Source: Phylloscopus collybita (Eukaryota; Chordata; Aves; Passeriformes; Phylloscopidae). From it: a stretch of 64,000 bases of DNA. A program made the position numbers and the translations under genes. This document shows, piece after piece, positions 1 to 11,019 of this stretch; position 1 is the stretch's first letter, and each line of letters starts with the position of its first letter. The notes under the pieces are model-generated. The model made no database searches. It saw nothing but the letters and a program-made list of their open reading frames with translations, and was not told the origin of the DNA. The stretch is taken from the NCBI GenBank assembly GCA_027886175.1, contig JAJNNQ010000137.1, forward strand, positions 36,566,001 to 36,630,000, given 5' to 3'.

Positions 1-1449
1 CTTTCAGGAAACGGTATTTTTATTGTCTACTACCTGCATTAAGCATGTACGTTCACTTTTTCAGAGAAAGTGTTGTGTAAATAACTTAATGTGTTGTCTT
101 AATAACTAATGTGATTGCCAGGATCTGATATATCTTGCAAAAGTAAATCTTCTCTAATGGTATGAGCACTATTCCCAAAGGCTGGTTTGCAAATTGATTT
201 TAGTAAACTAAAAGTAAAAATGTTTTATTTTCAGATATTATGCACTTGCTGCCAATAAAGAGATCTGAGTTTGTTGTATGTTATCCATGTTATTCCCTCA
301 GTTTATGCTGCTCTTTTTCATTTATTTCTCCAGCTTCTGCTAACCATTATTGCTGCTCTTTTCCTTTCTACCTGAATTTTGTGTTGTATTCTGATGTCAG
401 AATGTAGTATTTTGTTCTGCTTTTATAACTAATGCTTAATCAATTTATCTTCTGTGCTTCACTTATAATTAGTGTGACAGGCTGACTTGGCATCCTGATT
501 TGTTTATAAACTTCCAATCTTTTAATTAGAATCACATAGCAAAATGCTTCAAAAACAATTTGCAGAGCCAAAATGTGCAAACTGAGCGTGACCCTTATGG
601 ATATATTAGCAAATAAGGATGATATTCAATTATTTTTCGTTCAAGAAAAGTTTTTGTTACAGTTTGAGGTCTGGACCAAACTCAGTCTTATCAGTTCTTG
701 TGCAGGATAAGCAAGAGGGATTCCTTGATGCTGAGGGAAGTAGATAAGATTTATTGTGGTATTACACAGGATTGTCTTAGTTTTTTGCAATTACTTTCCC
801 TGATAAAGAAACTTTCATGTAATGTGACTCTAGGCCTCTGTGATCTGTGTTATATTGGAGTACCAAATACTTTCATCCAAAGACTGAAATTAGCTAGCAG
901 GCATGGTGTTTGAGGTGAAAGCAGGTGTTTTTCAAAAGCTAAATCTGGAAATCAGTTTGCACTTCTGCAAATATTAATATGCTGATATTCATATAGTTAC
1001 ATGTGTTTGGATACATGTTAGAAATACAGCAAAACAGAGTTTAGAAAAAGATGTAAGCATTAATTTCAGGATTCAATTAACCTAGCAAAACCAGAAGATA
1101 TACTAAAGATAGACTTTCTTTATTATCTCAGTCAAGATTTTTAGAGTCTGAATTTCACCTTTGTGTGTCTCTTTATTCCTCTTACAATATATTCTTTATT
1201 GCTATACAGAATTTTCCTTTCAACTCTAATGCCTAGAAAAGCTATTCCTCTGTTTTTTAAGCCATGTATTTAGGATCTTGGCTCTCATTCTTATGTTAGA
1301 ATTACTAAATTCCAGATCACATTCATTGATTACAATTTCTGAGTCCAGTCTGAAGTGCCTCTGTACGTTAAATCTTCCACTGCTACAGCATTCTCTGCTG
1401 TATTACGCCTGTCAGGCTGTTGGCAACCCTCTTGTTATAATCTCTAAAT
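1..1449. other. Unique AT-rich sequence, nothing recognised
   Basis: I see no repeat family, splice-bounded ORF or RNA gene here. The longest open frame (698-913, plus strand, 71 codons) has no recognisable motif and its length is expected by chance in this composition. Confidence 0.6.
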
Positions 1450-1517
1450 CTAGATGAAGATGTCCTGGCCATAGCAAAGAAGTGCCAACCCAAATTGTCC
1501 CATGATTCTATGATTGT
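1450..1517 (+). repeat. CR1 LINE 3' end fragment
   Basis: The segment reads like the last about 70 bases of an avian CR1: a stretch resembling the consensus 'aaggtgtccctgcccatggca' is followed by CCAACCCAAA and then the tail CCCATGATTCTATGATTG. CR1 copies are usually severely 5'-truncated and end in this octamer-like tail, which gives the orientation. The element is short and several bases differ from the consensus, so it is an old, inert copy. Confidence 0.75.
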
Positions 1518-2359
1518 CAAGAATTTTGACATTTCTTCAAATGGTGACTTTCAAGAAATGGCCAAACTAGTCAGCAGTTTTTGGTAATGAAAGTTTGTTA
1601 ATGTCCAACAGAATGTTACTTTTATAAAATGAAGATGAATAATATCAAGAGAATCTGCACTGTGTCCAGCATCTCAAACAAACAAACAAACAAACAATAA
1701 ACAAAGGACCTCAAAAAATATGCCCTTCCCCCTGCTCACAATTTCTTTCTTTCATCCAAACAAAGTATAACTCAATTGTATTAAAGGAATGCTCTTCTTG
1801 CTACCCTTATCCCAGTGCAAACCCTCTGCTGTGACCTGGGCCGGGAGAGGAGGGGTGGGAGGGAAGTAACTGTACCACACCCTCAGTACACAAACGATGC
1901 TACTGGTTCCCCAGCCTCTCTTTAAGGTGGTGAAAACTTCATAGAAAAATCTACATATCCAGTAAAGAAATATTAAGTTGATTTTTGCTGCCTTGTTACC
2001 TTTAGAAACCCTCACAAAACAAAGAACCTAGAACTTGAGGTACGCGGCTAAACTAAATACAGAAAACCTCTTGAACATGTTTAAGATGATTTTGTTCCTT
2101 ACATGTAAAGGTTGTTAATGTTTAAAATTTTAATTTCTAATTAAATTTCCCTATTTTTATAGGCATTATTTCTACCCTCAAAAGCTGCTGATTTTTAAAA
2201 GATATCCTCGAGATGTTTTCTGAGTACATATTTTTCTAATCTATATTTAATCTATTACTTAAAAAAGTTTAATCTTACGTGTTACTTTCATTCTATAGTG
2301 TTTATATCTTTGACTTTCTTGGGCAGGGAACGACATGAAAACCAAATTCATAATTTCTT
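1518..2359. other. Unique sequence with a (CAAA)n microsatellite
   Basis: A CAAA tetranucleotide repeat of about 5.5 units lies at 1675-1697. A short GC-richer patch around 1,810-1,870 is not assignable. No gene is visible. The minus-strand open frame 1752-2015 has no recognisable domain. Confidence 0.55.
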
Positions 2360-2455
2360 TAGGTAATGATCTACCCATTTTACAGACAGGAAAACTGAGA
2401 AGTTGGAAAATGGCATGTTCAAGATTTAAGAAGAACAAAGAGAACACAGCTGACT
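2360..2455 (-). repeat. MIR-like SINE relic
   Basis: Read on the plus strand, CCCATTTTACAGACAGG followed by AAAACTGAG, then a spaced ACACAGCTGAC, matches the reverse complement of the MIR family core and 3' part (consensus: cccattttacagatgaggaaactgaggc...cacacagct). MIRs are tRNA-derived SINEs active before the mammal-bird split, so heavy divergence is expected. Boundaries are approximate and only the central part is convincing. Confidence 0.6.
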
Positions 2456-3339
2456 TTATTCTCCACTGAATATCTTTTCCACAGTGTGAAACACTGGACT
2501 TGATTAAGATTGAAAGCAATTATAGCTTAATTTGGTAAATGAGGAAGAAGAAGATTATCTATTACCAGTGAAGAAGAAGTCAATTTTTTTTCAGTCATCT
2601 TGGCATTCTGGGAAGGGAAAGCAAAGCAGAAATAAAAAATGACTGCAAAGAAGACACACAGACAACTCTGTAGCTATCATAAGTGAGGTTTTCAAAGAAG
2701 TATGATTTGAAGTATTTCTTTCAAGAATTATATTTTTTTATTTTTTGCATGACATCTACAAAACTAGATACTGAGATCAGTATAAAAAACACCAACAATA
2801 TAGGAATAAGACATCATCTCAAGAGCTAACCTGTTTATAGGTAGCAGTTAACTAGGACATGATATCTGATAGAAGGAGAGTGTAGTGAAAATAATCACCT
2901 AAAAACATATTTTTTTTTCCTATTAAGCATCTTCTGACTATTTTTGAAATGTATCTTGGCATTTTCCCAGTTATGCACTCACATACAGCTTTTTTAGACA
3001 TCTATTTCATAAAGGCATGTAAATAGTCAAGGAGTTTAGAAATTATTTCCAACATAAATAGTATTTTTCTGTGCAATGTTCAGTAAATATTGATTTTGTA
3101 GCAATGTTGTATAAACAAGTAGTAGTCTAATTGAAAATAAAGAAGTGGGCTTGGGTTGGCACACATACATGAGATTATTCTAATCTTATAACAAGTATTG
3201 TTGAAGATGCAGAAACCTTGCAATTTTAAAGTAGTCATATATACAGCACAATATATACTTGTACACTGTAGAGAGTGCAGCTGTTGTTAATTTTTGTTAC
3301 AAAACTGTCCAGTCTCTGATGAATATTGAGCTATTCTCC
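2456..3339. other. Unique AT-rich sequence, nothing recognised
   Basis: No repeat or coding signal was recognised. There are only short A/T runs and a purine-rich patch near 2,540-2,580. Confidence 0.5.
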
Positions 3340-3640
3340 ACCAGTCAGTCTGCATGTTTACAATACTCAATACATCTGGCTGACTTTAATTGCATTAGCT
3401 TTGCTGCACCAGAGGTGGCATAACTTTCATGTGAGCTAATTAGATTTGCTCAATTTAAACAGACACATTAATGCAGCTCAGCAAGGCTCAATTAAATCTG
3501 TTTTCAAAGCAAAGGCACAGTTTGAAGCATCATGGGTAATGCTATGCAAATTGCCATATTGGCAGAGAAGTTGAGTGAGTTGTTTGCAATGCCTATTGGC
3601 ACAATTCAAGTTTCTCCAGTTAGATTGTGAGGTTTAAAAC
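3340..3640. promoter_or_regulatory. Candidate conserved noncoding enhancer block
   Basis: This block is dense in motifs typical of deeply conserved developmental enhancers. It has a POU octamer-type ATGCAAAT (in 'gctATGCAAATtgcc', about 3,542), a homeodomain core in AGCTAATTAG (about 3,437), ATTAATGCA (about 3,468), and repeated TTAATTGCATTAG-like and CTCAATT(A/T)AA words. It also lacks microsatellites and transposon signatures. The motifs are visible; enhancer function and conservation are inference, since no alignment could be run. Confidence 0.35.
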
Positions 3641-5641
3641 AGCAAGACATGTTCTACATCCTCTTTCTTGGGGCTCTTCAAAATGGTGCATCTGCCTTTC
3701 CAAGTGAAGAAAGTGATTTGTGAGTTTGTTTAGAAAACGGACATCTTAAGATTTCATCCCAACCATTGTGCCCACTGATTTGTGTTTTATATTCTTTCTC
3801 TTACTGAGGCAACAGCAGAACCTAATAATAATACATCTTCATAATGGGATTTCAGAACAATTGTATGTTCCTGGTGTTTCAAACTTATTACACTTACCAT
3901 CACTCTTACCTTGTGCTACTGCTCGAGCACAGCTATCTATCAATTCATTTTTTTTCAGTTATGTACTGTGACCCAAAGTGCTTAGCCTTGCAGGTTTACT
4001 TCTGAAGGGAAAGTCACTAACAGAATGCAACAAGGATGCCAGCAGCCTGTCACTAGGACCACTTTTCATTTTGGCATCCTAGAGATTGTTTCTCCCCAAA
4101 TAATCAGGAAAAGAGAGGATCCTTTATGGGAACTCAAGTGAGATAAGCCTGCCCAAACTGATGCCACATTTTCCTCTTCTAAATAAGGCATACTTATAGC
4201 AAAATAAATAATGAAAAATTGACCATGTGCTTAGAAATTAGGTTTTTTGTACCTAGCCCAATGTCTCCAAGCACCTATATCTCTTCTAGTTGCAGCTTCA
4301 TTTATACCCATATGAATAACATGAACTTTCCCCAAAGGGAAGATGAGCTAATTAGGCCATTAGATGACCTTGTTTCCAATACAACATTGCTGGAAGATAT
4401 TGCAATTAAGAGTATCACAGTAAAAGTAACACTTTTACTTTAATGCTCCTGGTTGGATGCATAAAAGGCACACCATATGCTTGTTCAAGCATTCTCAAAG
4501 GTGTGTTATGGACTGCTCTAATGGTTCTGATGCAACATTTATGGAGAGACTGATTCATGAAAGCAGTCTCCAAAAAAGGTTCTTCAGGAGTTTCTAACAA
4601 ATATGAAAACATTCGATCTCTAGGGTCGATGGTGTGACTGTTAGTGTATAATCTATGCAGTATGCAATCCCTCACTATTGTTGTGAGGATTTGTAAACTC
4701 CACCTTTTTTTTTATGGCCCTATAGAAAAATTGCTTTTTCTGAAGGAAAAGATTGTAGATTTGTTAAGATTTTCACTACTTTTGTATGACTTTGAAGGGG
4801 ATTTAAGAGGAAGAAAAGTATCCTCTACTGGCCAGAGAATAGGGCTCATGACCTTAAAATCAAACATTTGTGTAAATAAAAGATAAAGCTTAGTTTCTAA
4901 AATCAGAGCAACATTAGAGGTAGCAGCCAATTATTGAATCCCATTGTCTTATATTTTCGATACTTATACACAGTTATGCCTTATTACTGGAGTAGTAATC
5001 ACAGTAAATTTAAAATACTGTGACACCAAGAGGCTCTCAAAAGAGTGAAAATCAGCAGTTTTATTAAACAATATATAGAAGTTACAGCCATGATGGTGGC
5101 GGACAAACCAATATAAAGCAGATTGCTCTATGATTAGCCAAATGCAAAGCACAATTATATCCAACACATCAATTATAAATAGGAAAGAAAATCCATTTGC
5201 CATGCACTTTTAGCAGATTCTATGTTCCAACAGCATATCCAGCTTGGCTTTAACTTTAGTTGAATTTTCTGTTCATATTCTCAGAACTAATATGTTTCAT
5301 TCTCAAGCTGTAGATTTTGCTGAAATAAATGTTTTAAATGAAAATACAGTATTTTTCAAAAGCTTTTGGTCAGAATCCCTAGAACTCCTTGCCTACACTT
5401 GATCCACAATCAGAAAACTGACATCTGGCACAGGCTCTGTTCTACTCTGTTGTTGCTGTCCTCTCTGGCAGATCTCCAGTAATACATACTCAGGCTATAA
5501 TGTTTTCAGAATTTTTGCTTTGTCTCCTCCCTCTTGGGGCATTTGCCCTAAGTGATGAAGTAAGTGGAAAAATGTAGAATAAACCCTTTATACAATCCAG
5601 CCAATACCCAAAAAGCTGATAAACTTATCTTGCTCTTGCTG
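3641..5641. other. Unique sequence, nothing recognised
   Basis: Several overlapping open frames of 60-86 codons occur on both strands (for example 4415-4675 minus and 4644-4886 plus). None carries a recognisable domain or convincing splice context. No transposon was recognised. Confidence 0.5.
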
Positions 5642-5676
5642 GTTTTTGTTGTTTGTTTGTTTGTTTGTTTGTTTTT
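5642..5676. repeat. (GTTT)n microsatellite
   Basis: About six GTTT units in tandem, flanked by T-rich sequence. This is simple sequence with no attached element that I can identify. Confidence 0.9.
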
Positions 5677-6429
5677 ACTTTAAAATCTCTCCTATAAAAT
5701 AATTTAAATTTACTTCAGTGACCATTATAATTTGTGTCTTTGAATTAAGCAGTGAAAATTGTCTCAGCTTTCCTTCCCCAGTTTGGTGATTTATCTAGTG
5801 ACTTCACCTTCTAAACTGCCACTAGAATATGAAAGTAACACCATACTGGAACAAAAGGTTTGAAAGAGTCTTTTAGGATTGTAGATTCCAATGTTCAAAT
5901 TTCAGATACAATAGCAACTGCTGATGTGTCAATGCCTTGAAAAAAAATGCATTCTCTGAAAACCTAAAAGTTAGCTTGAGGCAATCATGTAATTTAAATT
6001 TAATAAGGATGTGGAAGAGCAAGAAGCTTGTGAATTAGATGTGTTCATGTAATTTGCACTGAATATCACTCCTGAATATTCTTCTGTTCAGTAGTAAAGT
6101 TTTAAATAATTTAAATAATTTAAAAATATGGTTTTAGTAATATAAGGTTTAAATTACTTCTTAAATTTTTTTCTCTTCCTGTTTAAAATGTCATGTTTAG
6201 TGTATAAAGAATAGTCCTTCACAAAACTTTGACACACAACACATGAAACCTAACTGCAGAAGCTGAGTTTGCTTGTGTTTTTTACTCATCCTGGAATAGT
6301 TTCAGGGAGAACATTTGGGATAAAAGATAGCTTAATTGCATTTTATATTCTTAATTCTAAACTTGACAACATTTAAACTACATACCTTTTGAATAAAAAA
6401 TTACCTTTAACTAAAGTATTCCCAGCTGG

Positions 6430-6451
6430 AAGCATTATAATTATAATGCTT
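6430..6451. repeat. 22-bp perfect palindrome
   Basis: The core AGCATTATAATTATAATGCT (6431-6450) is its own reverse complement, and one more base pairs on each side. There is no spacer. It could form a cruciform or bind a dimeric factor, or simply be an AT-rich coincidence. No inverted-repeat transposon body is visible beside it. Confidence 0.85.
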
Positions 6452-6544
6452 ATTTATTAATATAACTTATAATGCATAACAATGTTGTTGCAGTTATAGA
6501 AAAGTCAATTAGGGCAACACCCAAAGGAAACAAGGATAAAATGC

Positions 6545-6584
6545 AATAATAATAATAATGACAGCAACAATAATAATAATAATA
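6545..6584. repeat. Interrupted (AAT)n microsatellite
   Basis: Two AAT-repeat tracts of about five units each are separated by GACAGCAAC. Simple sequence. Confidence 0.9.
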
Positions 6585-7680
6585 TTCAGACGGATTTAAA
6601 ATTAGGTTATGAGAATGTCATGGTGTCTCCGTGTTCAATGGCTCAGACTACCGCTGTTTGATGCCAGTGATTATGTGATTGGCTCTCCATGTTCCAAGAG
6701 ATATTTTCAACTATAAGTTGAGTTCATGCCCTCTCTCTTTTAAGGGGAAAAAGAGGATGAAAGCATTTGAGATGAAAAACTGTTCAAAACAGGCAAGCAC
6801 TTTCGGGTCAAAGAAACTAGAATTTTTGCTTCTCTACCTTTGGATTTTTTTAACATGTATTTGAAAGAGGACTATCTAAAAGTCTCATGTTGCAAAAGAT
6901 CTCTTTTCTATGACTATGAAAGAAAATGTCCTTGGAACACTGTTATCCTAACCAAAGATTCAACTTTAATATGCTTGTCTTTCACATTTGGAGAGAAATT
7001 TCTGTGAAGAACCTCCATAGGTTTTCTCTGTTCCTTTTCTGTTCTAGAAAATCTTCAGATATCTGCAGATTTTTCCTGGTGTGATAGCATTGGTGTCTAT
7101 TTCAATTGCTCATACTATTTCAAATACTATACTATTTCTACATAGTATAGAAATGAGTCTTTTACATAATTATGCATTTTGTTTTTTGATCTTAAATCAC
7201 AGCGCATTGGCCAGCTCTTCTGATATCAACTCTTCTTTTCATGTTACTATAAAGAAGGTCAAGAATTTACATGTGGAAAAGATGGGTAAAGAGAGGCTTT
7301 TCAGTATGACAGGCAAAGGTACAAATAGATCCAATGACTTGATTATATCAGACAAAATTTCAAACAGGAAATACAACTGCACATTGAAACAGACTTCTCA
7401 AGGGAGACTACACTGCAGTTTTCAAAATAAGATGAAATATGTTTAAAGTTCTGGCAGCAGTACTGTTTTCTGAGGATGCTTGCCACTTGTGGTCAGGCAA
7501 GATGATCACATCAATCACTTCTGTTCTCCAGGTCTATTCAAACCCTCCAACTTGCCATGTCCAAGTGTAGTGCATCATACTTATAAGTGTCTCAGAGAGA
7601 AGCCTTTATGGCAAATAGGCCTCATTCAACAAATATGAAATGCAGTGGAGATTCTTTTCACATTCTATAGACAATCCTAC

Positions 7681-7710
7681 TTTTTTTTTTTTTTTGTAAT
7701 GCTTTATTCA
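7681..7710 (-). other. Poly(A) tract with upstream AATAAA on minus strand
   Basis: On the minus strand an AATAAA (plus-strand TTTATT, 7703-7708) is followed after seven bases by a run of 15 A (plus-strand T, 7681-7695). This is the arrangement of a retrocopied mRNA 3' end. No coding remnant was recognised upstream on the minus strand and no target-site duplication was found, so it may be chance. Confidence 0.3.
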
Positions 7711-8440
7711 AGCACAAATTTAAAACCGCTGTTTTTTGGGAGAACAGTACATTAAAAGGGATTTGATGGAAAAAAGTCTTTAAAATTAAAGTAATAATTT
7801 TAGGAGCTGCATCTTTGTGAAGCTATTTAAAAATGTGTGTGTTTTGATGGTATTCCGTTACTTTTCTTGGTATGTATTTTATAGCAAAAAATTCAAAATC
7901 TTCAAGTGCAAGTATAGCATTGCATATTACATTTATGCTTATCATATTGACACATATAAATGTTTCTCCTTTTCTTAAAAAATCCAGAGAAATCAATGAA
8001 ATAATTTTGTTCCTCTGAAATCAAGGATTCTATTGGTACCTAATTGTTTCCTCCTTTACAAATTACATTATTTCATTCTCTATCATATTGGGTTTATTAT
8101 AGTGTTTTAAAAAAACAAGCTGATATATTTAAAAAGCCCAAGATTGTATTTTAAATACAATTTTCACAATGTAACAGATGAAATTTTACTGACCAGCTAT
8201 TTATGACTTTGTTAGTCCTGACTATTTTTGGAGTTCTATCCAGAACTAGAAAAATTAGGTATTATCTTTTTTTGTGTGTGTTTTATACTGTTGTTGCAGT
8301 CAGGACAGTCTAAAGTTTATGCCTAATGGGAAGGTATTTGGATTGGTGAAACATGAAACTATGCAACATGAAATCAAAAGCAGCCAGTCTGAACAGTAAT
8401 AATTAAAATATTTATTCATTTCTTTATTTCTTTACCTGGA

Positions 8441-8491
<51 letters not shown>
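8441..8491. repeat. (TATC)n microsatellite
   Basis: Nearly 13 uninterrupted TATC units (51 bp). Pure tetranucleotide arrays of this length are usually polymorphic. Confidence 0.97.
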
Positions 8492-9576
8492 TACCTGGTT
8501 GCAGAATCCTGAGCCTAAAAACCTGTCTGGTTTCATATGAAATTTTCCTCTCTGAAAAAGAATAGCATAAGGGAGAAGACCACAGGCTTTGCCTAAGCAA
8601 TTTTCCTTTTTATCTGTGTGTATAGATGGTGTATCTGGCACCTTTGGAGAGGTGAGTTAAATACACTTTCTCTTGTACTGTGCCTCCTTTTTCAAAGTAT
8701 TTGTTGTGAGGTATTTTACTTGCAGAAGCACATCTTGAGTTGGTGTGTATTTGCATTGGCCTTTTCTGGTTATAGTGCCACAAGCCTGCTCCTAAAATCT
8801 GTTGGGATCAATATGACATATGCTACATATCTCCTTAAGAAGTGTAGAAATTCTGTGAAAGCTAATTTAAGAAACCATGAATATGGGAAATTTTATCTAC
8901 TACACTGGTTAAAAAAATGTATAAGTTTACATATAGTTGCAACATTTTATAAAGTGAATGTGATTCAGGAACTCACATATGCTATGATAGTGCATGTAAT
9001 TATTGAAAGCAGCTGATTTTGCTAACTGAAAGCAGTTAACTGGGTGCAGATGTGCTCCAACTGCATGTACATAAACAAATTCTATTTGGAGGAGTGAAGG
9101 AATTTAAACCCAATTACCACAAACGGTTCAATTTTCAAAATTTCACAGAAAAATAGAATACATCATGGTAGAAAGAAGCATTCCCCAAAGAATCATTGTT
9201 GTGATGATTCACATAACTTGCTTTTAGAGTCAACAGTTGTGCAAATGCCAGATACAATGCATCTTGAATGTTAAATGTACACTTGAGAGTTCCTAAAGAC
9301 TATGTTAACACTTTAAGACAATTTGCTATCTATATGAGTATATAAAGAAACCCTCATTTGCACCGACTCATTCTCTGACAAATAGATTATACCAATTATG
9401 TATTATGCTTTTGGAGATATTTTTGTTTAATATTTATGATTTTGATCTAACATAGCAAATGTCTCTGGGCCTCTACACAACCTAACTATTTTAGAAAAGA
9501 GCATAATTTGTGAAGTAATATAGTACCAGTAAATTGAATGCCATTAAATTCTTGCAATAAGGTATAATATGAAATT

Positions 9577-9646
9577 TAGAATTTTCCAAACATTGTATAT
9601 TGTACAAACATTGTACAAACAAACATTTATACATTGTATAAATGTA
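9577..9646. repeat. Short tandem and inverted repeat cluster
   Basis: CATTGTA(C/T)A-type words recur three to four times. The stretch at 9624-9644 is a perfect inverted repeat: CATTTATACA, one T, then TGTATAAATG. It is AT-rich and probably arose by slippage and templated mutation. No transposon body is visible. Confidence 0.75.
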
Positions 9647-10254
9647 AGTTTCATCCTAGAAGTTTTACTGTTCATTTTGCAAACAAAGCTACTACAAATA
9701 TTTAAATGAAAAACAGCCACATTTTTAATGTCAGGTGATGTAGACTTCATGCTAGAGGCGACTTATTCTTGTCAGTAGTTCCACAAAAATTAAAAGATAT
9801 ACCATCAGAAGTAAGTTCATAAAGATATGCCATTCCTTGAATATTTCAAATTGAATATTCCAGTTTGTAAGATATCAAGTTGCTAAGTAATTTCACACTT
9901 ATGCTATGACCTTATAGCATGAGAGACATGTCAGATTCTCTGAACACTGCAGGTTTGATACGACTCAAAATACCATTAACAAATTGGTTAGGACATGAAC
10001 TTAAAGAACAACACAGACAATTCCCTAAATATTCTGCAAATGAAGGGAGAGATATTTGAGGTTGCCTAGGCTGAGATGAACTGAACTCATCCTGCATATG
10101 TTCCAGAATGGAGGCCTGTTTGCTTGAGGAAAGACTTTTTAAAGCAAAGTTGCTGCAATTTTTTCCAACTTAAATGACTCTATGCAAACGCACAGCATGG
10201 GGAATAAACAACAGGAGTTAGAGATGCACACATGCCTGCAGGGCCACGCTTTTA

Positions 10255-10400
10255 CTGGAACCATAGAGACATGGTGGGATGGGTCCTATGGCTGGAGTAT
10301 ACTGGGATGGAACGATCCAGGCTCTTTTTGAAGGACAGGCTGAGGAGATGAGGGCAGCAGAACACAGTGTATACTTGCTGAACTTTCTTCTGAGTGAACA
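10255..10400 (+). repeat. CR1 LINE fragment, ORF2 endonuclease N-terminal part
   Basis: GAGACATGGTGGGATGGGTC, the TGGCTGGAGT...GGAACGATCCAGGCTCTTT stretch and GAAGGACAGGCTGAGGAGAT follow, in order, the part of avian CR1 ORF2 encoding the start of the apurinic-type endonuclease domain (consensus idea: W-D ... D-W-N ... G-Y-K-L-F-R-R-D-R-Q-G). The frame retains W-D-G-T-I-Q-A-L-F-E-G-Q-A but lacks the rest of the enzyme. It is an internal fragment with no 3' tail, so it was either cut by later deletion or its 3' part is too decayed to see. Confidence 0.6.
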
Positions 10401-10971
10401 GAAGACAATCTCCTGGCACAACTTTTTCCTTTCAAGTTATGGATTTATACTGGTGAAAAATTTGAGTCCACTCTGTGGTGTTGACACATTCAGTGAATCA
10501 GCCTCACGTTATATTGAATGAATAAAGCTAAAATTCTACTACTCTTAGCCTCATGAGTGATCCTTGCTAGCATAATCCTCATAGACAAAATGCATACATG
10601 CAAGCAAAATTTACATTCCTTACATGCCTGTCTAGGTTATTTGACTGTGCCTCCATGCCTTTGAAGTAGTCTTTGTCTACCATCAAGGAAAACCTAGTGT
10701 AACAGAAGTTGCCCAAAACATTATAATAAAGCACGTTGTTCACTGACTTATGACTTTGCCAAGCTACCAGATATGCTCAGTACCTTTGCTGAACTCTGTT
10801 TATTTACAAAAGCATATTTATTAGGTATTCTTAGTGTGTAACCTGGTGTTTAAACCAGTTTTGTTAGTTGGAGCCCTTAGAAGCTGCAGTACTTCAGAAT
10901 TGGGAACATGGGAACATGAACCTTGGAAGACAATTTGCTTTCATCTCGTGTCTCCTTTTTTTCCCCTCATA

Positions 10972-11019
<48 letters not shown>

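Larger units (their letters stand above)
5677..7680. other. AT-rich sequence with small palindrome and (AAT)n tracts
   Basis: Apart from the palindrome at 6430-6451 and the AAT tracts at 6545-6584, annotated separately, no repeat family is recognised. The plus-strand open frame 7081-7446 (121 codons) has a Ser/Lys/Asn-rich product without a known motif and is most likely fortuitous. Confidence 0.5.
7711..10254. other. Unique AT-rich sequence with a microsatellite and short dyads
   Basis: Holds the TATC microsatellite and the 9,577-9,646 repeat cluster, annotated separately. The plus-strand open frame 8618-9016 (132 codons) is hydrophobic and Leu/Tyr/His-rich with no recognised family. I regard it as non-coding. 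Confidence 0.5.

Noticed and set aside
7127..7150. Hairpin as a possible microRNA precursor
   Set aside because: Only an 8-bp perfect stem with an 8-nt loop. Outer pairing needs a large bulge, and no known microRNA seed was recognised.
7081..7446. 121-codon plus-strand ORF
   Set aside because: Product is low-information and Ser/Lys/Asn-rich, and sequence composition does not change at its ends.
8618..9016. 132-codon hydrophobic plus-strand ORF
   Set aside because: No start context, splice sites, CpG enrichment or recognisable domain. Leu/Tyr-rich composition is expected from T-rich DNA.
10973..11017. A45 tract as a retrocopy tail
   Set aside because: No polyadenylation signal upstream and no transcript-like sequence or duplication beside it.
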